A stretch of DNA of 64,000 nucleotides from Loxodes magnus (GCA_946699065.1 CAMPDV010000136.1:62001-126000), one strand, 5' to 3'; numbered from the stretch's first letter, positions 1 to 11,230 are shown. Notes: a model not told the origin generated them from the letters alone. Program-made: numbers and translations.

Positions 1-335
1 TTTCTTAACTCATTTTTATGTTGAATGCAATGTCCCTTTTTTCTTGTCTTATAAGATTGTTCGCTTTTTTTGCTTATTTTTTTAATTCTCGTCTTGTCTT
101 TTTGTTTCCTCCGAGTAATTGTATTTTCTTTATTATTGACTTGTGTATTCATATATAATCTCCACTCTTTTCTGTATTTTTTCTTTCATGTTTTATAATA
201 ATCTTCGTTTTTATGTTTTCAAAACCCATTTATTCAATTTAGTCTGCTCATTTCTTGAATTAATCTTATATCTATTTTCTTTTTAGTTTCTGATAGAATT
301 AGTCCTTTATCTTTTGTAGATTTTTTTCCCTTTAT

Positions 336-859
336 TGTATAATTTATTGTAATTAATCCTGGCTAGTGATCTCCTATAATTCTTTTTTGATAGAATTTAG
401 TGCTAATTATATTAGGTGCAATGTCTTAATCTTTCAAAAAATAGTCAATTTTGAAGCTTTTTAAACCTGCATTTGTGATAAAAGTTGGGCCATCTTTGGG
501 ATCTTAGTATTATAGCTTAAAATCTCTCATTATGCCTAATAGATATTGACATCTAGGTTTAATTCGTTGGGTAGGAATTATGGAATGTGCACATAAAGAT
601 CACCAAGTACTAATACTTTAAATCTATCATTCATCACCCTGTGTATAAATTATTGTAGTCCATCATAGAAAGGAATAAGCTATTCGTGCGAATTTGTTCG
701 GTGCGTATACGTTTATTAAGGCTAATTTATTGCTAATTCTATACATATTATTCTACCTCCTTAAAACACATCTGCTTAGTTAAATCTATCTACCTCTCAT
801 TCCTTAATTCTTTTCGTAATTTCTTCTTTTATGTAAAAAGCCACTCCTTTGCTGTGTTT
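336..859 (-). pseudogene. endonuclease/exonuclease/phosphatase (AP-type) domain of a LINE ORF2, frameshifted
   Basis: Translated with TAA/TAG as Gln, this segment shows the characteristic blocks of LINE AP endonucleases in the right order: GVAFYIKEE, a beta-strand block ending INVYAPN, a GDFN-like block (LGDLYVHIP), then KIDYFLK and IIGDHQP, which match the SDH-type histidine motif at the domain end. The family cuts target DNA to prime reverse transcription. At least one frameshift separates the INVYAPN block from the GDLYVHIP block. The GDFN block reads GDLY, so the conserved Asn of that block is changed. Both points argue for an inactive remnant. Confidence 0.65.
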
Positions 860-1149
860 TGTTCCTGCCTTCAAGATTGCTTTATAACCATATATTTATG
901 GCATCTATGCAATCTCCTCTATAAATATTTCTTAAATAGCCCATTATATCTGCTTGCTTATCTTATAAGAACTTATGCAGTTTTTCCTTATTTGTTTTTA
1001 TCCTCTAACATTAGCTGTACCAATTTTTATTTTTTCTCAGATAATAGTATTCAATTCCTTTTATATTAGTAGTTCCTTTTCTTCGTTATCTTATTATTAG
1101 CTTTTTTATATTTTTTTTGTTTAATGAAGCCAAACTCTTCAAGTGATTG

Positions 1150-1806
1150 TGTTGTCTACTGAATCTGAGATTTTTATTTACTCTATTTTTTGTATTCTTA
1201 CTATCATTGTATTTTTTCAGTGATTTCCTTACAATGAATCTTTTACTGATACATTGCTTTGCTAAGTTCATTATGTTCTAGCGGGCTCAGTTTTGTTCTG
1301 TCACATTTTAGAGTTATGATCCTTACAATATCCTTGGGTTACTCAAATCATATTATTTCAAGCTCTATCCATTTTTGTAACCTCCAAAACTTTTTATAAT
1401 TACTGTATACATTGTGAATAAACTCAATTTTGGTTGTTTTTCTTATTACTCTTTAAATATCATACTTCCTTTTCATTTTAAATTTTTATATTCCTGTATT
1501 CTTAATCTTTAAGTTATTATAAAGGGTTTATTTTCTGTTCAGTAATATTATTTTTGTTCATGTTCGTGTTCTTATTTTAGAATTCTTCTGCTTTTTTTAT
1601 TATTTCTAAGATAGTTTCTTTTCTTATGCATTATTTCGTACTATGGTCATTCAATTGACAATCTTAGCATTTTCACTTGATTGGATGGCTTAGTTTAGTC
1701 TTTATTTCAAAATTGTCAACTATTTCTGGGATTTTTTGTAGGGCTTCCTCTTTATGCATTTTTAAGTAGTTGATCATCTTTCCATTTAACATTGCTGTTC
1801 CTTCCC
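1150..1806 (-). pseudogene. LINE ORF1-like protein with one CCHC zinc knuckle
   Basis: The minus strand encodes a stretch that ends in a Gag/ORF1-type zinc knuckle, CQDCQLNDHSTKQC (C-x2-C-x4-H-x4-C), at 1669-1628. It is preceded by a hydrophobic and charged segment containing KIPEIVDNF. Downstream the frame continues through a Lys/Asn-rich tail towards the endonuclease domain. Such ORF1 proteins bind element RNA. I infer this role from the position next to the endonuclease. The start codon is not identified, and the segment may be broken. Confidence 0.5.
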
Positions 1807-2349
1807 ATGTTTGTATCATTGTCTATTTAATTAAGCCCCATTATTTTAGTTTATTCTCTATTAAATTTGTTCATCTCCCTATCTAGATTTCATTGTATTG
1901 GGTAATTCTTTAAGTTAAAATATTGTTTGGTATTTCTTTTTTAATCAGTATTTTCTGAGTCTTGTATTACCACGCTCCCATGTTTGCATATTATTCCAGC
2001 TGCTCTTAGTTAACAAAGAAGATTAAAATTTTTCCATTTGGTAGCCGTTAGATTTTTCTATATTTTATTATTGCATAGTCCTAAAGTATTGTAAAATTAT
2101 TTAATTACCACGTCCCTTTCTATTTATTTAATCTAAAATTTTTATTATTTGTATTTTCTTTGTAGGTATTAATTGAAATAAGCCATTCCTATTCCTTTTA
2201 GTTGTTAATCTTTATTCTGACTACCTCCCTAAAGTCTATTCCTTATTTAAACAATTGAACATTCCCAACATTTAAATGCTTAAATTTGTCCAGTTATTAA
2301 TAAATATCGTAAATTCTAAAAGCTCTTTCATGCCTTTGCATATATGTTT

Positions 2350-2403
2350 CAGTAGTTCCCTACCCTGATATTCGGCATGTAGTATGTGAGCGAGAGACTA
2401 CTG
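2350..2403. repeat. GC-richer inverted repeat at the presumed LINE 5' end
   Basis: CAGTAGT at 2350-2356 is complementary to ACTACTG at 2397-2403. The intervening segment is clearly more GC-rich than its surroundings and contains GTGAGCGAGAG. It marks the boundary between the T-rich LINE block and an A-rich intergenic stretch. It could be a 5' untranslated structure of the element. Confidence 0.35.
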
Positions 2404-2408
2404 TTTTT

Positions 2409-3311
2409 GTTTTGAACTTCCATTAAAAAAAAATATATATATAATAATTTTAATTTATTGATATAATTATATAAGCAAAATGCAAGCTAAAAAGTTTTAA
2501 AATTAAGAAAATAAATTAGTTTAAGTTTAGAAATAAAAAATAGAATTGTGATTAATAAAATTTTAAATTAAAAAGTTACAATTAAACTAATAAGAGAAAA
2601 ATGTAAAAAAGGAAACAAAATATAAATAATAAATTTGAAACAAATTGAAAAGTAAAGAGCAAGCATATAAAAATTTAAAGTTAATATAATAGTTAAAAAG
2701 TATCAAAATTAAAAATAGGATATATAATTCATATAACTATTTAAAAAATAAAAGTATAAGGAATTAATTTTAAATTTTACTTTAATTAAATCTTTAAAAA
2801 TAAATGGATTGACTCTTCAATTAGTTTTTAGAGAACATTTTTTTATTTTTTTTAATCTTCTCAAATAGTTCCTCATTTAATTTAATAGATAATTAATTTT
2901 CAGGTATTTTGAGAGATATCCAAACTATTGTAAAATGAAGATTAAAGGTTAATCTAGGTTAGTAATAACTTATTTAGAAAATTCTAAGATTAAAGATTGG
3001 TAAAACTAAGTTTTAGAGAATATTCTATGAAATAGAAAGATCTATTGTAATAGCATAATCATATCATATTATATAAGCAGATTTAATGCTACTTAGTTTA
3101 TAAAACTTATATTTAATTATAAATTTGTAATTAGCTAATAGATTCTTAATATGCATTTATTTATAATAAATGAAAGCTTTAATTAATATAAATATTTATT
3201 ATTTAAAATTTAAGCAAAACATACTTAAGATTAATACTTTATAGTTTAACATCTAAAAGAAATTTAATTAATATAATATATAATCAATTTAAAGCAGAAA
3301 TAGTCAAAAGA
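2409..3311. other. A-rich intergenic stretch, no gene recognised
   Basis: Very A-rich plus-strand sequence with many short poly-A runs and TATA-like tracts. I see no convincing protein, RNA gene or repeat. It may hold the promoter of the gene starting at 3312. Confidence 0.4.
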
Positions 3312-4454
3312 ATGGCTAGAGCAGGATTTTTATCTGCCAGGTTAAATTTCTTTTAGTAAAGTCCCTAGTTGAAACAATATTTCGAAGAATTATGTCTGGA
3401 TTGATCTAACATAGATGGTTGCTTAAAGTTTATGATTTTGGAGTATGCATTCATTATTCATGGTGGACACTATTTACAGAACCAAACAACAGAATATCTC
3501 AATTATATCCATTAAAAGGCCTTTTAAAGTGAGCAATACGGCGAGAGTTTAGATGTCTTCTAACATTCAATTAAAATTAAGATATATAATGAAAATTTAT
3601 ATTCATTATTATTTGAAAAGGTTAAGTAAAAATATAATAAGAATTTAGACAGAAATCAGATTATAAATTTGACTTATGAATAAAAATTTTCTAAGAAAGT
3701 TAGATGAAATAAAGACATTTATAAAGACTCTGGTAAAAGAATGCAAGGTTAAAGTAATTGAACATATTAAAAAAATATTTAAAAGTTGTGTTAAAAGAGA
3801 AAACTAGAATCTATAAAGAACTAGTTACAAAATATTAATATGAATAATTTTGATGATAATAGCTAAATATATTTAGAATGATCTAAAGAAAGATATACAA
3901 ATTTAAAAGAATATTAAAAATGAATTAAGAATTAAAGAAAAGTAAATTAAAATCAGATTGCCCCTTTTACAAGAGATTACAAAGAGGAATTAACTAAATT
4001 TAGCAAGTCGGTAGTAAATTACCTAATGAAATAAAATTATGTAGATTCTTAGAAAATTTAATTTTAAAACAACAAATTGGAAGTATATCAAAGCTCTTAA
4101 TGACATTTTTAAACTATCTAATGACAAGATAACCCTTTTAAGAAGATTCACATAAATTTTGATATTAATATTTTATTAGCTTCCAAATTTCATACTGATA
4201 GATCGCATTTAAGATTTTATAAATATCAAAATATTTTTAATTAAGACATATATAAAATATTTAACTTCAGCGACAAAAAGCATAGAATAATGCTATTTAA
4301 GGTTTTCTTTATGAGTAACTAATTATCTTAGAAAAATAATTAAAAAGTTTGCTCAAATTTTTTTCTAAAATTTGCATTTTCGTATCATTTACTTATTATT
4401 TTAGTTTCTTGCTAAATAAGACAAAATTTTCTAAATGAGATATCTAAATTCTGA
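3312..4454 (+). CDS. unrecognised 380-residue protein
   Basis: From ATG at 3312 one frame reads about 380 residues to TGA at 4452 with TAA/TAG as Gln and internal TGA as Trp. The product starts MARAGFLSARLNFF and contains well-mixed stretches such as EYAFIIHGGHYLQ and FTRDYKEELTKFSKS. The rich use of D, E, G, H and V is unlike a chance reading of AT-rich DNA. It has no signal peptide and no clear membrane segment until hydrophobic residues near the C terminus. I do not recognise the family. Earlier in-frame TGA codons near 4.1 kb could be the true stop. A short ATAAT tandem lies just downstream, before the tRNA-like half at 4578. Confidence 0.5.
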
Positions 4455-4577
4455 AACCTAATTATTTCATATAATATAATATAATATAATTGAGATAAAA
4501 GATATCTGAAAAAATGAACATTAAATAGACTAAACTTAATATGTTTATATTTAATTAATCTGCATTATACTTTCTAA

Positions 4578-4620
4578 GGCAGACATGGTCTAGTGGGTAT
4601 GACGACTGCCCGCTGTCTGT
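4578..4620 (+). pseudogene. tRNA-Gly(GCC)-like 5' half
   Basis: GGCAGAC is followed by a box-A-like D arm (TGGTCTAGTGGGTA, with GTC/GAC stem pairing). Next comes a segment resembling an anticodon arm with GCC in its loop. No T arm or box B follows; the sequence runs into TATATTTTGC and a T8 tract. CAGACA at the start can also pair with TGTCTG at the end, giving a compact folded half. I read it as a truncated tRNA gene or a tRNA-derived fragment, possibly cut by the neighbouring element. Confidence 0.4.
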
Positions 4621-4631
4621 ATATTTTGCTT

Positions 4632-5350
4632 TTTTTTATGAATAAATTAGCTTACGTGATTTCACCTTTATTTGATTAATCACAAATCAAAAATTTAAAG
4701 TTAAATAAAAGAAATTTCATATTTGTTTGGATCTTGTTTATCATACGTTCTAAGGATTTTTAATCTATTTTTTCTGAGAATTTCTGATAGATCGTTTCCC
4801 ATTCATTTCTTATTAAATTCGTTAATTGCATGCTATATGTTTGGAGCTTCTTTGTTTAGCTAGAGTATTTTTTTCCTGTATAATTTACCGTCTTGATTGC
4901 AATAGATCCTGAAAATATTTTCCCATTAGTTTTCTACTATTTTCTTTTATTTTTATTAGAATTGGAAGCAGCTTCTAACTTTGTACCCTGGTCGGTTGCA
5001 GTATCAACAATTCATTATTTTCCAATAGGAAATATAATTTGTTGTATACTGTTGCTCTACATCAATCGGATCTTTCATCTACATTTTTGCAATAATATGC
5101 TTTCAGTTAACTCTGCAAATTGATTAAATTTTGTTTCTAATTATTCTATCCTGATAATTCCTAGCTATCTATTTTCAAATTTTTTTTCTTATGAGTTAAT
5201 CATCAAGTGTTCAATTTTTCTTTCGAGTTCTTGTACAGTTCTTAAAAGTTAAAAATTTTCTAATTGCATGACTTGGAGTTCTTAAAGTATTTATTATTAA
5301 TCGTAGCTTGACTAAGATGATTCCTTTTGAGAAGAGATTTTTTGCAAGTA
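4632..5350 (-). mobile_element. decayed copy of the coiled-coil/CCHC element family
   Basis: The minus strand encodes a knuckle CWYCNRPGYKVRSC (about 5012-4966) in which the zinc-binding His is replaced by Tyr, a one-base change. About 30 codons downstream comes the family's second motif, YCNQDGKLYRKK (4905-4869). The same pair of motifs occurs in the element copies near 7.8 kb and 57.8 kb. A glutamine-rich and charged helical region precedes the knuckle. The minus-strand 3' end meets an A8 tract next to the tRNA-like half. Frame continuity outside the motifs is poor, so I treat it as a remnant. Confidence 0.5.
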
Positions 5351-5399
5351 ATTTTAAATTTTATATAATAAATAATAAATAATAAATAAATTTGATTAT

Positions 5400-5433
5400 A
5401 GAGCGCGTAGCACTCTCGTTGGTGCGCAGCTCT
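5400..5433. other. strong GC-rich hairpin
   Basis: AGAGC pairs with GCTCT at the base, followed by GC/GC and GCAC/GTGC pairs with a small bulge and a TCTCGTTG loop. This is the most GC-rich local structure in the first 6 kb, in an otherwise A/T tract. It lies at the 5' side of the minus-strand element and could be its leader or an unrelated structured RNA. Confidence 0.4.
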
Positions 5434-5629
5434 TTAAAAAAAATGTTTCATACTAACAATAATGTTTGTTACTGATAAAATTATCAGATACTGGTAGACC
5501 TTGTTCAATACTGGTTCAATTATTCAGTACTGATAAAAATATTCAATACTAATATAATTTTAGAATAATCGTAATCTTTAATACTTGCTGCAGGTCCAAA
5601 GACATGGCAGGATTGTGTCTCATTGCATC

Positions 5630-5850
5630 ACCAAAGCAGAGGACGACATGTGTCAATTATGGATACTTAAATTCCCCACCTCTGATGAAGTTCGCAATAT
5701 TATTTCTTTTTAGTTCCAGAATTAAAAATAAACGAAACCAGGCCAAGCCAGTGTCGAAGGTCTAAGAATCTTATGTCTCGAGGCCAAACCAAAGCAGATG
5801 AAGACATAAAGTCGATTATGGGTACTTAACTTCCCCAACCTCTGATGAAG
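5630..5850. repeat. two diverged ~62-bp direct repeats in a GC-rich island
   Basis: Copy A (5630-5690) and copy B (5788-5850) both begin ACCAAAGCAGA and end CCTCTGATGAAG, with about three quarters identity between. They lie in a 290-bp island that is much richer in G and C than the surrounding DNA. Neither strand gives a protein I recognise, and the sequence does not match a spliceosomal RNA, 5S rRNA or tRNA that I know. A structured RNA or a transposon fragment are both possible. Confidence 0.45.
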
Positions 5851-6465
5851 ATGACCTTGCTGTTCACCTTCGAACAACTATGGCGGTTTTAAAAAATATA
5901 TAATAATATTAAAAAGATAAATATATATAATTAAAAAGATATTTATACAACTAAAATGCTAAATAAATTAAATCAAATAATTATATCATAAATTAACTTT
6001 TTCATTTCACTATTAAAAATTTTGATTTATTTTGAAATTATTAAAGCTTTTATTTTATACTAAGTTTTTCTATACTCCATCTTATTCCTACAAATAATTT
6101 CTTCATTATTTTTTTTTCATTTTACTAAAATTTATAATTTATTTAATGCAACATAAAGAAGAGATTTATACTTGTGATAATAAAATAATTTTAAAGGAAT
6201 TAAATTTTAAAATTAAATCTAATTAATTTATATCTAATTAAAGCTTTCTAATAATAATGCTTCAAATCATATTAATTGACTGCTAGATTATACTATAAAT
6301 TTTTAAGTAATAAAACTATTTTATTTTTAGTTAACAGCGCATGACTTTATTAAAAATCTTAATTTTTTTAATAAAAATAGAGATCTAAGTTATCTTGATA
6401 AGCACAACTTTACCTTAATTAGCAAACTTTTTAATTTAAAAAGTTTTGCTATAAAACAATTTAAA

Positions 6466-6539
6466 GGTCGCATAGCTCAGCTGGTTAGAGCGCTGTGCTA
6501 ATAACGCAGAGGTCGTGAGTTCGAGACTCACTGTGACCA
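6466..6539 (+). tRNA. tRNA-Ile (anticodon AAT)
   Basis: A complete 74-nt cloverleaf. The acceptor stem GGTCGCA/TGTGACC has one G-T wobble. The D arm is GCTC...GAGC. The anticodon stem CTGTG/CGCAG carries loop CTAATAA, and the T stem is GTGAG/CTCAC with loop TTCGAGA, followed by discriminator A. The anticodon is AAT (read as IAU), so isoleucine. There is no intron and no encoded CCA. Internal boxes A and B are intact, so it is probably transcribed by RNA polymerase III. Confidence 0.95.
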
Positions 6540-6544
6540 TTTTT
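6540..6544 (+). terminator. RNA polymerase III terminator of tRNA-Ile
   Basis: A run of five T residues follows the discriminator base of the tRNA directly, as expected for polymerase III termination. Confidence 0.8.
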
Positions 6545-6781
6545 AGTATTTAAAAGCAAAGAAATAATATAAAATTATTAGACTTAAAATATAATAATAG
6601 TTCAAAGTTTATCTTTAAAATAATACTTCAAAATCTCTAAAATTTTATCCTTTTATTATTTACTAGATACACTATATTATTAATAATTGCCTAATTAATT
6701 TACTTTTAAACCAGATCTTTTTATTCACTATCAAAAAAATGTTAGTGTTTTAATTTGTTACTTTTTTATTAATTTTTTCAG

Positions 6782-7250
6782 ATGTTTATAAAATTTTGCT
6801 TTGAAGATAAAATAAAATTTGCATCTTATTTAGATATAAAACTCTTAAGGCTTCAACTACAGAAATCTTTTAATAGATTAATTTTAACTGATTATTATTT
6901 CTCAGGTAATAGCCTTATTTTTAGTAATGAGACAAGTAATTCTTGAGATTTATACTTAAGAATCTGATTTTATTATTAAGAGAATTTCGCTGAATTTTCC
7001 CAAGATACTATATAAAATCCTAAAATAGATAATTTATCTAAATTATGCTCATTCTCTCTGCTATACAGCATCTTACGATATATTGAATAGTTATATATTA
7101 CCATCCTTGATTAAGTTATTGAATTTCATTATTTTATGCAGAAATTAAGAGAAAATTATAATTATTAGTCTTTTAATTCCTGTTTGCTTTAAATTTCTTC
7201 ATTTTATCACTTTACTCATATACTTATTTATTTTCTTGTTCCATTTTTTA
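6782..7250 (+). CDS. fragment of an unrecognised gene, perhaps cut by an element
   Basis: From ATG at 6782 the frame reads MFIKFCFEDKIKF and goes on with balanced composition, for example GNSLIFSNETSNSWDLYLR and EFHYFMQKLRENYNY. No TGA near the end closes it. Instead the sequence runs into an A tract and the start of the zinc-knuckle element at about 7251. Imperfect copies of the bordering sequence occur at 7230-7255 and 8100-8126. I therefore suspect the gene was interrupted, but I could not find a convincing continuation. Function unknown. Confidence 0.35.
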
Positions 7251-8100
7251 ATAAAAAAAGATGTCAGGATTCAAAGCAGGATTCTTCGCCACTCCAAAAA
7301 GGCAGGAGTTAACGACATCCTAGAAAGACTAGGAACAGGAAAGGGTACCAAAAAAGTCAGTCATGAGATGATTTTCCCATCTCTGAAGAAAAGACTAGGA
7401 AATAGGCTAAAAATATAATGCGCTCTGAAGTCTCTAACCTAACCACATAATAGTAAGCAAGTTAGGATTAGTTAATTAAAGTGGTACTGGACCTCCAGGA
7501 AGAGGTCAAAAAATTGAAGAAAGACAATAAGAAGTTAATGGAAAAACTTAAACTTTCAGAGGAAATAGAATCAAGACTCATGACCTGAGAAAGACTTTAA
7601 TGCATTTTTAAACATTTCACAAGACCAAAACAATTAATCATAACACTAATAATAGAAGTAGAAAGAAATGGGAAACAAAATAGAAAAATAGAAGAAAACC
7701 TGAGGAGAAAAAACTCAAGATTTAAATCTAAGCGAGAATAAAAAAGATGTTATTATTGTAGCTCTTGAACGCATCTTTGGAAAAGAATCTAGAAATTTCA
7801 AAACTTTAAATAAGAATACTGAAACTTATAGAAAAAATTGGAGAATAGAAAGCAGATACAACAACAACTAAAATTAAAAAGAGAAAAAGAAAGATTATAT
7901 TGCAATAAATTTGGAAAAATATATAAGATCAAAGATACCAATCATTATCTATACAAATGAATACCTCAGTAATAGTATATATAACAAGGAGAAGGGCTGT
8001 AGCAACATTTAGACTTTCATATTTAGCCTCTAGAGTAATCTACAGCTTGGCGGAAAAGAGGTTGAAATACCTACAAGAACGTCAAACTTTTAATTTAGTA
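7251..8100 (+). mobile_element. decayed coiled-coil/CCHC element, plus orientation
   Basis: An A tract followed by GATG (ATG at 7259) opens the element, as in the intact copy at 30.1 kb. It then encodes a basic N-terminal segment, a long coiled coil (EEVKKLKKDNKKLMEKLK) and a knuckle CYYCSSWTHLWKRI at 7748-7789, whose last Cys is replaced by Ile. The second family motif, YCNKFGKIYK, is at 7898 onward. The 3' end has a TTTTAATTTAGT signature like the intact copy. The coiled-coil part switches frame relative to the start, so the copy is broken. Flanking similar sequences lie 870 bp apart, against 869 bp for the intact insertion. Confidence 0.55.
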
Positions 8101-8129
8101 TTTTATTTGTTCAATTTTTAAATAATATT

Positions 8130-11100
8130 TACACTTTTTTAATCTTTTATTTTGATATATTACGAGCATTCCAGTGGTTTTTGTTACTTTATCTGTTAAT
8201 AAAAATGATTCCAAAAAAGCCTTTTTACCCAGCTCTTGTATGATGTTACTAACGATTTTTTCCTTCTTTAAAAGAATAAAGGAAATTGACAAAGGCTATT
8301 AACAAACTTTGTTAACGAGATTAAAAATTGATAAATTCTATAAACTTTCAAAATCTGAAAACTAATTTTAAGATAGAAATTAATTCTAAATCCATCCTTA
8401 CTGATAATTTAAGAAAGAATTTCACATATGGAATAGATAGTAAGGAAAATTTAAAATACTAGAAATTATAGAACAGAAAAATCCTAAATATTCAACTATA
8501 CAGTGGAATAGAACATTAATCTTCAAAAAAAAATTCTGAATGAAGGTAACAAATTTTTTGATATTGAAAGCGGGTGGATATCAAGTAAGAAGTTACTACC
8601 AATCTAAATGAAAAAATAGAATTATAGAAAACTAATAGGAAATATATTTAAAATTTAATTAACTCAAAAAGGTTGCTCTATAGGAAAAAATTTCCAAGTC
8701 AATCAAAAGCACCTATAATTAAAAGCAATTTATGAATGTAATAAAAATTAATGGAATTTGATTTATAGGAAAAATCGTAAAAAAAACAATATAAAAATCA
8801 TCAATGCTCACGACAGTTAAGATCCAAGTAAATTTTTTCGTGAATAATTTTTTAAACATTAAACTCTTTTGTCTTGGTAATCTTACTAATGGTGGCACTA
8901 CATTAATAAATTGCTATTATAGTTTCTTTCAGGATAATTTTTAGTCTATCTTTGCTAACTTTAGACTGCTTGCTATTTTTTTCTTGATTAATAATAATGC
9001 TATTATTTTATATTAAAAATAGTTTTTTCCAAATATTAAGTAAAAAATACATAGAAAAAACTTGAGCTCAATAAACTTTAAATAGATTTCATTTATAGAA
9101 ATCCTTAACTTATCAATTATCCATCTTCTCTCTTACAAAATTTTGAACTTTTCTAGTTTTGATAAATTCAAGAAATTACTAATCATCTTCTAAATGGTAA
9201 GACAGCTAAAACAAATGAAACAAAAGTGAATTCATCAAGTATTCTGGAAAAGAGATACAATAAATAATTCACTGTTTTTTCATTAATATTATGAGATTTT
9301 AATGCTTACCATAAAAGCTGAGTACCTCCATCAAGATTCCTATTTATAAGAAAGGTAGTAAGAATGATGTAAAAACTGAAGAATGATTTCATTTATTAAT
9401 ATTATTCTGAAGATCTATGACAATGTTTTAACAGGAAGGATTTGCAAATTATTTAAGAATGTAACCTCATATATCATTCATAAATTGATTTCTCAAGAAG
9501 AGAAAAACGTTCATTATCTATAATTACTATGGTAGATAAATGACCTTTGTTAGAAAAAAGGAAAAGACATAGCAAAGATGTTTATTACTCTTATTGACGT
9601 CAAGAAGATGTTTAGCAGAATTGAGAGAAGAACATTTTTTCAGCATCTTAATTAAAAATACAGTTGGGCCTGATATTGATACTAGAATCTTCTAAAATAT
9701 CTTGAATACCTATTTTCTCATCGATGGGTAAACACCCGCAGACTTCATGACAACAATGAAGATATGTAAGTGAGTTCACATGGTTCTGCACTCTTATCCC
9801 TATAGTATAATATAGTAAACAGACATTTGAAGAAAGAAACACACAACTATGCCTTAATCTGTACAATATGAACTTTGTTATGTCGAGTATGAGCAGATGG
9901 CCTCATATTTCTTTCTTGTTCTGGTTAGAGAATAACTTATAGATTAATGCGACAAAGTTTTTCAGTGGATTTTTCTGTAAATTAATACTAGTAAATGTGA
10001 AGTAATCCAATATGTTAAAAAAGTGCTAAAAAATTGAATTTAATTTGAAACTGGAAGGTTAGCATATAAAGAAGAAGAGCCAAACGACTTATCTTGGAAT
10101 CATAATATAAGAAATTTGGTATTTGACCAGTCACTGCAAATAAAAGACCCGAACTTATTTGGAATAGGTAAAATTACATTTATAATCTCAGTCGATACAA
10201 GAATGTTACTTCCTGACACTTCAAAATGCTCTGTATCATGTTTACACTACCTAATTTGAATAAGGTTAGGATATGGTTCCTTGAATTGTAATGAGAGACT
10301 TATAGAATATAAAGAGAAGATAAACGAAATTATAAGTATAACGGCGATGAAAGCTTTATTGTCGCCTATCTCTGTCTTTAATGAGTCTTGCTACATAGAC
10401 TTTAACTGACTACAATTTGAGTACACTATGGTTAAACTTTTTTCCGATTCTACTTTAAGAACGAAAGACTTTAGGATTTCTAGAATTCGATATAAGACGA
10501 AAAGAGAACTTTTAGAATATAATTGAAACTAAAAATATTTGTACTTTTATTAATTAAAAAATATGTTTTAGTCTAATAGAATTAATAAAAACGACCAAAT
10601 AATAATTTCTAACTTACTATATATTGAGATTATTAAAGGTAAAATAAGAGATTAATTTTATTAAGACGCAAATCTAAGTTTTAGAGATAAACCAAATGCA
10701 AAAACATTTAAAGAGCAACTTGAAGAACTTCAGAAATTTCTGAGATAAATTACGCTAAACTTAACAAGGAATACAGAAAAGAAATAATTTCAATCTTTAA
10801 GTTGAGCCCTTAATTTTATAATTTTCAATTGATTTGTATACGCGTTATTATCTTGTGAAAAATATGTTTTGTCCATGTAGAAGTAAAAATTCCTTTAATC
10901 ATATCTTCTAATTTTTCTAATATTTGGACTCACTTAGAAATCTTTCTGATAAATTTCCTGGATAAAAATTGGAAAAATTAATAAATTGTGATCAACACTA
11001 CATAAACTATTCAGTTCATTTCTCATAAATATACGGATACATACCTTCAAATATAAATTGTTCACAGAAATCTACTAAAAAAATTAAAATTGTAGGAAAA

Positions 11101-11230
11101 AACGCAAATAACTAATTGGAGTCTATTATTAAAATGTCATTCTTTAACTCTGTCATTATTTCATAAACTCCGGTTTTAACTTTCTGTCTACGATATAGAC
11201 TTTATCATCATTTTCATACTTGATAAGGTT
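8130..11230 (+). mobile_element. decayed LINE ORF2 with reverse transcriptase
   Basis: The order of blocks is that of a LINE ORF2. An unassigned linker (8.1-9.2 kb) comes first, then fingers and palm motifs of a reverse transcriptase (9.3-9.95 kb). A C-terminal region with FCPCRSK and a following HIF, reminiscent of the LINE C-terminal zinc motif, lies at about 10.87 kb. Several frame changes are needed to connect them. I saw no endonuclease domain between the preceding zinc-knuckle element and the RT, so either it is lost or the two belong to different elements. Confidence 0.55.
9320..10400 (+). pseudogene. non-LTR reverse transcriptase domain, frameshifted and catalytically altered
   Basis: Recognisable RT blocks in order: PIYKKGSKNDV, then NWRMISFINIILKIYDNVL (matching NWRPISLLN...KI) after a one-base frame change. 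Motif A is LIDVKKMFSRIERRTF at 9592, a motif-B-like SHGSALLS lies at 9782, and the YADD position reads WADG at about 9890. The family YADD box needs two aspartates, so WADG would be inactive. After this box the frame shifts again to reach INTSKCEVIQY, the usual block after the palm. A dead retrotransposon copy is the simplest reading. Confidence 0.65.

Larger units (their letters stand above)
1..2408 (-). mobile_element. 5' part of a decayed non-LTR (LINE-type) retrotransposon
   Basis: Read on the minus strand, this stretch has the order expected of a LINE: an ORF1 with a CCHC zinc knuckle (about 1.8-1.15 kb), then an AP-endonuclease-like domain (859-336). The reverse transcriptase would follow beyond the left edge of the window. 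The reading frame jumps several times, so the copy looks dead. The strand is T-rich on the plus side and A-rich on the coding side, like the genes here. The 5' limit near 2.4 kb is placed at a GC-richer inverted repeat just before a switch to A-rich sequence; this is inference. It is a different element from the 0.85-kb zinc-knuckle family found elsewhere in the window. Confidence 0.6.

Noticed and set aside
854-1271. Standard-code ORFs on both strands
   Set aside because: They lie in the decayed LINE and do not coincide with its recognisable ORF1 or endonuclease frames.
4470-4492. CRISPR-like or telomeric repeats
   Set aside because: Only a short ATAAT tandem of simple-sequence type; no array with spacers and no telomere repeat is present.
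5678-5740. Hammerhead ribozyme starting at CTGATGA
   Set aside because: A CGAAAC box lies downstream, but the bases flanking it do not form stem II with those after CTGATGA, so the fold fails.
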